Numbered from the stretch's first letter, positions 1-5,777 are shown. The stretch: 7,394 bases of DNA from Pseudobdellovibrionaceae bacterium (GCA_014376325.1 JACMRP010000192.1:1-7394), one strand, 5' to 3'. Notes: generated by a model not told the origin, from the sequence alone. Numbers and translations are program-made.

Positions 1-68
1 GATTTTTCCAAATGGGGGAGGTATCTGGAAGACTCGATTTGAAAATGCTGTTTGAGCTCAAATTTCAT
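1..68 (-). CDS. Partial 5' end of a QueD / 6-pyruvoyl-tetrahydropterin synthase family gene
   Basis: The minus strand opens with ATG at 66-68 and stays open to the window edge for 22 codons, beginning MKFELKQHFQIESSRYLPHL. The FxIESSRxLPHL stretch lines up with the first beta strand and following turn of QueD-type proteins (FxFEAAHRLPHV in the E. coli enzyme as I recall it). It most resembles a subgroup with 'ESAR' at that place, where Arg replaces the first zinc-binding His. An AAGGG Shine-Dalgarno-like element (75-79) sits six bases before the ATG, which supports the start. QueD (6-carboxytetrahydropterin synthase) makes the second intermediate of the 7-deazaguanine/queuosine pathway from dihydroneopterin triphosphate. 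The diagnostic CxxxHGH motif lies outside the window, so the family is well supported but the subfamily is inferred. The gene is divergent from another member of the superfamily only 14 bases away. Confidence 0.68.
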   Translation of the reverse strand, partial: MKFELKQHFQIESSRYLPHLEK

Positions 69-76
69 GCTATACC
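68..76 (+). promoter_or_regulatory. Candidate extended -10 element for a leaderless transcript
   Basis: TGCTATACC matches an extended -10 (TGn followed by TATACC, 4 of 6 to TATAAT). Its hexamer occupies exactly -12 to -7 relative to the ATG at 83, so transcription would begin at or next to the start codon. No Shine-Dalgarno sequence precedes that ATG and no good -35 is seen at 16-18 bases, as is common for extended -10 promoters. The element overlaps the ribosome binding site (75-79) of the divergent gene. It is a motif-based inference only. Confidence 0.35.
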
Positions 77-82
77 CTTACT

Positions 83-571
83 ATGTCGACCACGAGCTTA
101 CAATTAGCAAAGCAAAATTTCAAATTCTCGGCCGCCCATTTTCTGATTTTTGATGAAAAAAATGCCGAGCGCCTGCATGGCCACAATTACTTAGTCAAAG
201 TAGAAATAGGGATTCCAGAGGGCAGTACTTTGGATGCCAACGGTTTTTTTGTCGATTTCAACGTCTTCAAAAAATACATTAAGCAGCAGCTGGATCGCTG
301 GGACGAGATGGTATTGTTGCCCGCAAAACATGTCGACATGAAAATCGAAACCAAGATCACGTCGATGGAAGTCCGTTTTCGAGATCGGTTTTACGCATTT
401 CCCGCAAACGAAGTGGTGCTGTTGCCCGTGAACAACACCAGCGTCGAGCAACTTTCGCGCTTGCTTGCCGAAGACTTCATGCAAGAATTCGCGAAGTTCA
501 AATTAAGTTTCATTAGCGTATACGTGGAAGAGTCCGCCGGCCAAGGTGCGACGACAAAGGTGTCTGTTTAA
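83..571 (+). CDS. 6-pyruvoyl-tetrahydropterin synthase family protein, PTPS-III-like (ExxHGH)
   Basis: This 162-residue cytosolic enzyme is of usual length for the COG0720 T-fold family. The three zinc-binding histidines are visible: His19 in FSAAH, and His32 and His34 in LHGHNY. The catalytic Cys of CxxxHGH would fall at residue 28, which is Ala, while Glu29 creates ExxHGH. In the bacterial and Plasmodium PTPS-III group this motif goes with cleavage of dihydroneopterin triphosphate to 6-hydroxymethyl-dihydropterin, bypassing FolB in folate synthesis. The usual catalytic Asp-His pair reads Asp74-Glu75 (WDEMVLLP). Other family features are NTSVEQL (118-124, normally NTTxExL) and Glu149 in VYVEES, the likely pterin-anchoring Glu. 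The start at 83 is chosen because strand 1 (NFKF) follows within a dozen residues; it has no Shine-Dalgarno and may be leaderless. The family call is firm. The folate role is inferred from the motif and from the neighbouring paralogue. Confidence 0.85.
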   Translation: MSTTSLQLAKQNFKFSAAHFLIFDEKNAERLHGHNYLVKVEIGIPEGSTLDANGFFVDFNVFKKYIKQQLDRWDEMVLLPAKHVDMKIETKITSMEVRFRDRFYAFPANEVVLLPVNNTSVEQLSRLLAEDFMQEFAKFKLSFISVYVEESAGQGATTKVSV

Positions 572-1604
572 GTTCGTTCGGTAGAACTTCTCGGAAGGCA
601 CGGTAATTCCAAAAACAAATAGTGCCCCCGGTATTTTTCATCCAGTCGGTGATGCGTTCTTCTATGACCGCGGGCGACCCGTCGCAGCTAATGTGGGCAA
701 AGTCTGCGTAGTTCTGCGCCTCTACGACTTGCCAAGACCACGGACTTTTCGAACTACTGAGCAAATTACGATTGGTGTTGTCGGCAGCGGCCGAGATCCT
801 CGCGACAAATAACCGGGCGATCGCGGGATTCGCGATTTGTTCCAAGGTTTCGTTGATCAGCGGGGTACCGGTCACGGGCGCGATAAAGCTTTCGTCTTGA
901 TTCGCGGAGCGGAATTCGAAATACCGCACTTGACCCGCCGGAAGGTCTTTCAGGACCTGAACTTCATCCACGACCGGATAATCGACCTTGGACCCCGAGT
1001 CACTGGCCTTCAAGGCAAACGCGGCGGTGGCGCGGAATTGCATGTGACCGGTACCCCCTGGGGTGTACGGAACCGTGACCGTAAGCTCGGTGCTTGCAAA
1101 GTCCGGGGAAAGCTTCGTCGATGCGATTTTCCGGTCATTCCAGAGAACCTCAACCGAATTTTTGGCTTGAGACAAATTCACGAAGCTCAATTGCACGGTC
1201 ACGGCTGCGGAAGGCGGCAGGGCCGTTGAAGTCAGTTTCACTGTTTTCCATGGCGAACGCAGGGCCTCTACCGTCGAGACCGACTTCGTAGATTTGCAGA
1301 TCGTCTGAAGCTTGATGCCCGTACTAACCAGAGTCTTGATCGCGAGTGCCGTGGTGTCCTCTGTGTAATCATCGCCGAGCGCGAATAACTGCGATTTACC
1401 GGCAGCAACGTCGTGATATTTTTCGCGGAAGGGAGAGCTGCCGATCGCTTGAAACCAGAATGGTTGAAGTTCTGAAGTGGCATTAGAAAATTCTAAATAA
1501 GATTCACTCGGTTTACACCGGAGAGGGGAAACGAAATTTTCGGCGAGGGCGTTTGACGTCCAAAGAGAAGCCAATGCCAACCCCCACTTTAGCAGTGGTT
1601 TCAT
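513..1604 (-). CDS. Exported protein with putative beta-sandwich middle and BP74-like C-terminal domain
   Basis: This 363-residue protein has a clear Sec signal peptide: MKPLLKW, a hydrophobic stretch, then ALA with cleavage predicted after Ala21. It should lie in the periplasm or outside the cell. Residues ~125-220 alternate like a beta sandwich (VTVQLSFVNL, SVEVLWNDRKI, STELTVTVPY, VDEVQVL), as in carbohydrate-binding or jelly-roll modules. Residues ~227-340 (RYFEFRS, then ANPAIARLFVARI, SPWSWQV, FAHISCDG, GTICFWNYRAFREV) fit, from memory, the pattern of the small BP74-type domain, with its WSW / CD / CxW signature. The biochemical role of that domain is not established. Four cysteines (30, 103, 307, 330) could form two disulfides. 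The last ~20 codons overlap the convergent pterin gene. The gene is divergent from feoA. No clear Shine-Dalgarno precedes the ATG, and GATATT at -12 to -7 again allows a leaderless or very short leader. Function is unknown. Confidence 0.75.
   Translation of the reverse strand: MKPLLKWGLALASLWTSNALAENFVSPLRCKPSESYLEFSNATSELQPFWFQAIGSSPFREKYHDVAAGKSQLFALGDDYTEDTTALAIKTLVSTGIKLQTICKSTKSVSTVEALRSPWKTVKLTSTALPPSAAVTVQLSFVNLSQAKNSVEVLWNDRKIASTKLSPDFASTELTVTVPYTPGGTGHMQFRATAAFALKASDSGSKVDYPVVDEVQVLKDLPAGQVRYFEFRSANQDESFIAPVTGTPLINETLEQIANPAIARLFVARISAAADNTNRNLLSSSKSPWSWQVVEAQNYADFAHISCDGSPAVIEERITDWMKNTGGTICFWNYRAFREVLPNELKQTPLSSHLGRRTLPRIR
862..875 (-). repeat. 14-base word GTGACCGGTACCCC, copy 1
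   Basis: This is an exact copy on the minus strand, within the exported-protein gene, where it encodes part of APVTGTPL. See the matching copies at 1044, 1657 and 4189. Confidence 0.6.
1044..1057 (+). repeat. 14-base word GTGACCGGTACCCC, copy 2
   Basis: This is an exact copy on the plus strand, inside the same minus-strand gene as copy 1 but inverted. The gene reads its complement, as part of GGTGHM. Confidence 0.6.
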
Positions 1605-1644
1605 AGTTAAAATATCGGAATTCGGTACTAAAACTGAACGTGAA

Positions 1645-1694
1645 GGCGCAGCGGCCGTGACCGGTACCCCTAAACTGGCCGATGGTTCTGCGCC
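1645..1694. repeat. Inverted repeat enclosing a copy of the 14-base word
   Basis: GGCGCAG (1645-1651) and CTGCGCC (1688-1694) are perfect inverted copies. Inside them GGCC (1653-1656) can pair with GGCC (1677-1680), and the loop contains GTGACCGGTACCCC (1657-1670). It lies in the divergent intergenic region between the exported-protein gene and feoA. It could be a structured leader for either gene or a protein-binding dyad. It has no U-tract, so it is not an intrinsic terminator. Confidence 0.3.
1657..1670 (+). repeat. 14-base word GTGACCGGTACCCC, copy 3 (intergenic)
   Basis: This exact copy lies in the divergent intergenic region upstream of feoA, within the loop of an inverted repeat. It is not protein coding in any supported gene, so coding constraint cannot explain it. 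Confidence 0.6.
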
Positions 1695-1726
1695 AACCTG
1701 AGATTTTTAGGAACCAGAGCCATTCC

Positions 1727-1745
1727 GAGACTGATTCTCATCTCA
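1727..1745. promoter_or_regulatory. Weak Fur-box-like site upstream of feoA
   Basis: GAGACTGATTCTCATCTCA matches the classical 19-base Fur box (GATAATGATAATCATTATC) at 11 of 19 positions. It has a TGA-TTC-TCA core dyad flanked by GAGA and TCTC. It lies 67-85 bases before the feoA start, a suitable place for iron-dependent repression of a ferrous iron importer. The match is at the low end of what counts as a Fur box. The position is what makes it plausible. Confidence 0.3.
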
Positions 1746-1793
1746 CTTTCAAGTGGCGAGGCCCATGACATTTGCCTACTCAGGACCGCGCAC

Positions 1794-1799
1794 GAGGAG
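1794..1799 (+). promoter_or_regulatory. Ribosome binding site of feoA
   Basis: GAGGAG is the only strong Shine-Dalgarno match before the ATG at 1812. The 12-base spacer is on the long side. A weaker purine run (AAGAGAG, 1805-1811) abuts the start codon. Together they support this start. Confidence 0.5.
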
Positions 1800-1811
1800 T
1801 ACCTAAGAGAG

Positions 1812-2048
1812 ATGACGCTATTAAGTTATGTTGAAACTCACACCTCTCACGCGGATCTGGAAATAGTCGACTTCAACGGAGCCGCCATGGTGTGCGAACG
1901 TTTGCACGAAATGGGATTGCATCGCGGACAGAAAATTCGCTTCGTGGGAAGAGCTCCTCTGAAGGGCCCGTTGCTTATTCAGTTCGGCACAAGTTTCTTA
2001 GCTTTGCGCGCGGAGGAAGCACAATGCACGTTGATTCAAACTCGGTAA
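1812..2048 (+). CDS. feoA: Ferrous iron transport protein A (FeoA)
   Basis: This 78-residue cytosolic protein is of typical FeoA length, with the SH3-like fold. The family pattern is visible from residue ~13 on: a short DLEIVDF strand, a helix ending in ERLHEMGLHRGQ (family ..RL.eMGl..G..), the strand KIRFVGRAPLKGPLLIQF, and FLALRAEEAQCTLIQ as the closing strand. FeoA is thought to modulate the FeoB G domain or channel rather than carry iron itself. Its stop lies 25 bases inside the feoB reading frame, so the two are almost certainly translationally coupled from one mRNA. No feoC-like gene follows feoB. The promoter region holds a weak Fur-like site. Confidence 0.93.
   Translation: MTLLSYVETHTSHADLEIVDFNGAAMVCERLHEMGLHRGQKIRFVGRAPLKGPLLIQFGTSFLALRAEEAQCTLIQTR
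2012..2016 (+). promoter_or_regulatory. Ribosome binding site deciding the feoB start
   Basis: GGAGG lies seven bases before ATG 2024 and inside the feoA coding sequence. It selects 2024 over an upstream in-frame ATG at 1892. The 44 extra residues from 1892 would be an out-of-frame reading of feoA and do not look like FeoB. Confidence 0.8.
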
Positions 2049-3946
2049 AAGCATTGTCGGTGGCCTTGGTTGGCGCGCCGAATTCTGGCAAGACGACGCT
2101 GTACAATTGGCTGACGGGATCCAATTACAAAACCGTTAACTATCCCGGCGCGACCGTCGAGTATTCTTTAGGCCGACTGGCGCCTCATTTACGTTTGGAT
2201 GAAAACGAAAGTCTGATCGTGATGGACACGCCCGGAACCTATAGCCTTCATCCAAAAAGTGCGGACGAAGAAGTTACGCTGAAAGCACTGTACGAAAATC
2301 CTGAATTAAAGCGCGCGGACTTCATTATCGTCGTCGTCGACGGGACACAGATGTCGCGGCATTTGCAACTCGCTAAGCAGATTCGCGAAACTGGATTTCC
2401 GATGGTGATCGCGCTTACGATGTCGGATCTGTTGCGAAAACAAGATTTACATCCAAGCTTAGATCTGCTTGAAAAGGAATTCCAGTGTCCGGTGATACCT
2501 TTTGACGGATTGCTCGGCGGCGGACTGAAAGAAATGGTCCAGGCCGTTCGCGGACTTAAATCCCAAGCCGAAGTGCGGATGCCGGTCGCTTGGAGTTTCG
2601 AAGTCCAAGATAAAAAAAATCAAGAATGCGACGAGCTCGCGTTTCAAGTGCTGCACCAAAAAAATAAAAATGCAGACGCTAAGCTGATGGAAGTCGTAAA
2701 AACTACGCGCAGATTAGACGCCTTATTCTTACATCCGGCCTTGGGACTGATCGTTTTCGTTTTGATCATGTCGACGCTATTTACGAGTATCTTTTGGTTA
2801 GCGACCCCGTTGATGGATTTAATCGACGGCGGGTTCAGCGCGCTGAACGCGATGGTTGGGGGCTGGGCGCCGGGCTCGTTGTGGACTAATTTTCTTGCGA
2901 ACGGAATCATTTCTAGCTTTGCGGCGGTGTTAGTTTTTGTGCCGCAGATTTTTATTCTGTTCCTAGGTATTGGCGCGCTTGAAAGTACGGGTTACCTTGC
3001 GCGGGCCGCAACTTTAATCGACAAGCCGTTTTCTTTGGTAGGTATGAGCGGGCGCTCTTTTGTTCCGGTACTTTCGGGTTTTGCCTGCGCGGTTCCGGCA
3101 ATGATCGCAACCAGGAACATCTCCTCTTCGCGCGATCGCTGGATTACAAATTTCATCATCCCGCTAATGACCTGTTCGGCAAGACTTCCGGTTTATGCAT
3201 TATTGCTGGCTTTCGTGTTTCGTGATCAACCGGCTTGGAAGGGCGGGTTAATTCTGACGGTACTGTACTTTGCCGCAGCCATTGTTGGTGGAATCGCGGC
3301 CGCGATCGTGAATAAATTTTTACCGCAAGGTCAGAATTCTTTCTTCATGATGGAGTTGCCGCTGTACCGCCGTCCGCGCGCGAAGGTGTTGCTTCGCCAG
3401 TCACTGACCCGCACATTGTCGTACGTCAAACGTGCCGGTCCGCCGATCTTTGTATTCGCGGTCATCATGTGGGCCGCCGCGACTTTTCCGAAGTACGATA
3501 TGGAAAATCCCGAACAAAAACTTGAGCAAAGTTACGCAGGCCAAGTCGGTCACTTGATTGAGCCGCTCGTAAGCCCGATGGGAGTTGACTGGCGCGTGGG
3601 CATCGGCTTGGTATCGGCCTTCGCCGCGCGTGAAGTCTTCGTTTCTTCGTTGGCGGTGACGTTCAATATTACGGACACCGAGGAAGCATCCGTGCAGAAA
3701 AGTTTGCTCGAACAAATGTCGACCGCGGTCAATTCGAAGGGTGAAAAAATCTTTACCGTCGCGAGCGTGACGGGTTTGTTGATCTTTTTCATGATCGCAC
3801 TTCAGTGCATGTCGACCGTCGCGGTTTCGGCGCGCGAGATGGGTTCGATGAAGTTTGCGCTCAGCCAGTTGTTTGTCTTTAATGTGGTGGCTTATGTTTT
3901 GGCCGTGGGTGCGGTTCAGGGATTGCGCGCATTAGGAATCGCCTGA
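2024..3946 (+). CDS. feoB: Ferrous iron transporter FeoB (short form, 640 aa)
   Basis: FeoB is the inner-membrane Fe(II) importer, with an N-terminal G domain joined to a polytopic channel. G-domain motifs: G1 GAPNSGKT (17-24), G2 NYPGATVE (39-46), G3 DTPG (68-71). G4 reads TMSD (132-135) where the family normally has NxxD, and G5 (around 160-167, FDGLLGGG) lacks the usual Ser/Ala pattern, so guanine recognition may be relaxed. The membrane part starts near LHPALGLIVF. It has the conserved gate motifs VFVPQI, LESTGYLARAA, GRSFVPVLSGFACAVPA (Cys355) and PLMTCSARLPVY (Cys384), which are implicated in the iron path. At 640 residues it is shorter than the ~770-residue E. coli protein. It is co-transcribed with feoA. 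It is convergent with the next gene, with 16 bases between stops, and its terminator lies inside that gene. Confidence 0.95.
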   Translation: MHVDSNSVKALSVALVGAPNSGKTTLYNWLTGSNYKTVNYPGATVEYSLGRLAPHLRLDENESLIVMDTPGTYSLHPKSADEEVTLKALYENPELKRADFIIVVVDGTQMSRHLQLAKQIRETGFPMVIALTMSDLLRKQDLHPSLDLLEKEFQCPVIPFDGLLGGGLKEMVQAVRGLKSQAEVRMPVAWSFEVQDKKNQECDELAFQVLHQKNKNADAKLMEVVKTTRRLDALFLHPALGLIVFVLIMSTLFTSIFWLATPLMDLIDGGFSALNAMVGGWAPGSLWTNFLANGIISSFAAVLVFVPQIFILFLGIGALESTGYLARAATLIDKPFSLVGMSGRSFVPVLSGFACAVPAMIATRNISSSRDRWITNFIIPLMTCSARLPVYALLLAFVFRDQPAWKGGLILTVLYFAAAIVGGIAAAIVNKFLPQGQNSFFMMELPLYRRPRAKVLLRQSLTRTLSYVKRAGPPIFVFAVIMWAAATFPKYDMENPEQKLEQSYAGQVGHLIEPLVSPMGVDWRVGIGLVSAFAAREVFVSSLAVTFNITDTEEASVQKSLLEQMSTAVNSKGEKIFTVASVTGLLIFFMIALQCMSTVAVSAREMGSMKFALSQLFVFNVVAYVLAVGAVQGLRALGIA

Positions 3947-3962
3947 TTTATTAGTTTAAAAT

Positions 3963-5777
3963 CTATCGTCCGCGTTTAAAATAAAAATACCGCCGGTACC
4001 AACTGGCGGTTTTTTTTCTTAGCTGGGCAGGACCGTCTTCCGGGAAAATATTTATGCGGAAAATCGCAAAGGGATCTTCTTCGATGTGCAGGCCGCCGGA
4101 ATCCGTGTTGAGACCAAAATTGTAACCCGCGAGCTCCGCAAGCTCCGCCGCCTTTGGTGATGTCACTCCGTAAGTGTAAGCGTAAGTCGTGACCGGTACC
4201 CCGAAATCATTTTCAAGTTTTGTTTTAGAAGCGGTCAGTTCTTCCCATGCTTCGGCGTCGTTCATTTCGGTGATCTTACGGTGACTGAAGCCATGTGAGC
4301 CGAATTCGTAATTAAACTTCAAGAGTTCCCGCTTTTGCGCTTCGTTCATCAGTGGCTGCAACGGCTCTTTGCCGTCGTGATCCCAGGAATTCATGGTCAG
4401 GCCGTGATCGGCCAAAAGGTATATCACCGCCTTAAATCTGAATTCTTTCAGCAAGGGGGCTGCATTGGTTAAGTTATCCACGTAGCCATCGTCAAAAGTT
4501 AAGACCAAAGGTTTTTTGGGAAACTCGGCAAAATCGCGCCGGCCGCTGCGGAACTCTTCGAGGTCCGCAAAATGGACCGTGGTAAAGCCGTGGGCCTTAA
4601 AAAATTTCAGATGTTTACGGAAGTTATTTTTCGTGACAAAAATGCGGTGCGGACTGTTTAAATCTTCGTCCGGGGTTTTGTGATACATCAGCACCGGAAT
4701 GTTATTCGGGTGATTCTTCACGAAGTAAGAAGATTTGTAAGTGTTCAAAACTTTTACGCAGACGTTTTCTTGATCGAATTCATGAAGCATTTGACGACGC
4801 AATTCAGCACGCTCCGATACCGGAAATGCGGTCGAGTTTTCTAAGAACGTAAAGACTTCGTCCCCGAGTTTTTGCAGATCAATTTCGGAAGTAGCCCGGC
4901 CGTCATCCCCAATATCGCCGAAGTTGCTTCGTAAAACCTCAGACAAGTTTAACGTTCGCACGAGACCTTCGGATTTGTATTCCCCAATCGCGTACGTGGG
5001 GATTCCGCGAGTCAGGGCGGTCATCGCGATTCTTCCGGCCGCGAACACTAACCGGTACTTGGCGAGCTCTTCATCCAAATTTGATAGATGACTCTGAATG
5101 CGGATGCGGGGATGCGCTTCGCGCGGACCTAAGAGCGACTCCTCGCCGCCAATCATGTCGATGTGCAACTTCGGGAATTTTTCGAGCAGGCGAGGCGCGA
5201 CGTTCGCTAGAAACTCTCGCGCGCGTTCGCCCTTGGGGCCGGTAAATCGGCCGATCCACGCGATCCTAAGTTCAGAATTAAGAGTCTCCTGAAACGGCAG
5301 TTTTGCGGTGTTCAGTGGGTTTCGGATCAGGCGGAGTTTTCGCGGATTCATCGAAAGCTTTGTCGTTAGTTTCGTCACCAGATTTTCGCAGACGCAAATC
5401 ACCTTTTCGCCGTAAATATCTAAAAGTTTTTTGGAAAGCGAAATGGGCTGCCGGCCGTGCACCGTGGATACCAGGGCCGTCTTCGTCCCGAAGGTCGCCC
5501 AGTAAGCTAACTTCGAAGCGGCGCGTGAATGGGAATGAATCACTTGAATTTTATTTTCGCGGATAAATTCTTTAAGCCGCCGCGTGCTCCGTAGTCGCTC
5601 TAAACCTTTTGCTGCGTGCACCGGCATCGGCGTAAAGATTTGGCGCGTTTTCGAATGCAATCGATCAGATATGAACCAAACGTCGTGACCATGATCGGTC
5701 TGCCAATCGGCGAGAGTCATCGCGTAGGCCTCGGCCCCCGTAGGTTGCATTTGCGAAAGCAGGTGAAGAATGCGCAT
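3963..5777 (-). CDS. Fusion of GT4-like glycosyltransferase and NodB-type polysaccharide deacetylase
   Basis: This 604-residue two-domain protein has no signal peptide, so the glycosyltransferase half should be cytosolic. Residues 1-~350 look like a GT-B family 4 enzyme: MRILHLLSQMQPTGAEAYA near the N-terminus, IQVIHSHSR (77-85), STVHG (104-108), and donor-site GRFTGPKG (176-183). The conserved acidic residue of the EX7E motif is Thr253 (GRIAMTALTRGIP), so activity may be altered. Residues 360-604 form a NodB-homology (CE4) domain: IPVLMYH (360-366), TFDDGY with Asp429 and Asp430, SHGFSH with His495 and His499 completing the Asp-His-His metal site, and a YTYG variant of motif 3 (534-537). The likely role is adding and N-deacetylating amino sugars of an envelope or extracellular polysaccharide; the substrate is unknown. 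The start codon has no clear Shine-Dalgarno; an in-frame ATG with the canonical GT4 first strand fixes it. Confidence 0.88.
   Translation of the reverse strand: MRILHLLSQMQPTGAEAYAMTLADWQTDHGHDVWFISDRLHSKTRQIFTPMPVHAAKGLERLRSTRRLKEFIRENKIQVIHSHSRAASKLAYWATFGTKTALVSTVHGRQPISLSKKLLDIYGEKVICVCENLVTKLTTKLSMNPRKLRLIRNPLNTAKLPFQETLNSELRIAWIGRFTGPKGERAREFLANVAPRLLEKFPKLHIDMIGGEESLLGPREAHPRIRIQSHLSNLDEELAKYRLVFAAGRIAMTALTRGIPTYAIGEYKSEGLVRTLNLSEVLRSNFGDIGDDGRATSEIDLQKLGDEVFTFLENSTAFPVSERAELRRQMLHEFDQENVCVKVLNTYKSSYFVKNHPNNIPVLMYHKTPDEDLNSPHRIFVTKNNFRKHLKFFKAHGFTTVHFADLEEFRSGRRDFAEFPKKPLVLTFDDGYVDNLTNAAPLLKEFRFKAVIYLLADHGLTMNSWDHDGKEPLQPLMNEAQKRELLKFNYEFGSHGFSHRKITEMNDAEAWEELTASKTKLENDFGVPVTTYAYTYGVTSPKAAELAELAGYNFGLNTDSGGLHIEEDPFAIFRINIFPEDGPAQLRKKTASWYRRYFYFKRGR
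3989..4017 (+). terminator. Intrinsic terminator of feoAB inside the convergent gene
   Basis: A perfect stem ACCGCC (3989-3994) / GGCGGT (4005-4010) has a 10-base loop and is followed directly by a T run (4010-4017). It starts 43 bases after the feoB stop. It overlaps the last codons of the glycosyltransferase-deacetylase gene on the other strand. Upstream of the stem is ATAAAAATA, so the minus strand reads the same hairpin followed by ATTTTTATTTT. It could also act, less efficiently, on transcripts of the convergent gene just before its stop codon. Confidence 0.82.
4189..4202 (+). repeat. 14-base word GTGACCGGTACCCC, copy 4
   Basis: This exact copy lies inside the glycosyltransferase-deacetylase gene, which reads its complement as part of GVPVTT just before deacetylase motif 3. 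That is a different reading from copies 1 and 2. Confidence 0.6.

Noticed and set aside
1..100. Plus-strand reading frames open from the left edge as the end of an upstream gene
   Set aside because: Three short open stretches exist, but the minus-strand frame gives a family-like N-terminus with its own ribosome binding site, which explains these bases better.
570..589. Hairpin AAGTTC / GAACTT just after the pterin gene stop
   Set aside because: The stem is only six bases, A/T-rich, and no T run follows on either strand, so it does not support an intrinsic terminator. It also lies within the coding sequence of the convergent gene.
837..1291. Plus-strand open frames opposite the exported-protein gene
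   Set aside because: They are antisense to a gene with a clear signal peptide and domain pattern. Their products have no recognisable features and an Arg-rich, shadow-like composition.
1892..2023. Upstream in-frame ATG extending feoB by 44 codons
   Set aside because: The extension is an out-of-frame reading of feoA. The GGAGG at 2012-2016 places the start at 2024, and the first beta strand of the G domain follows directly.
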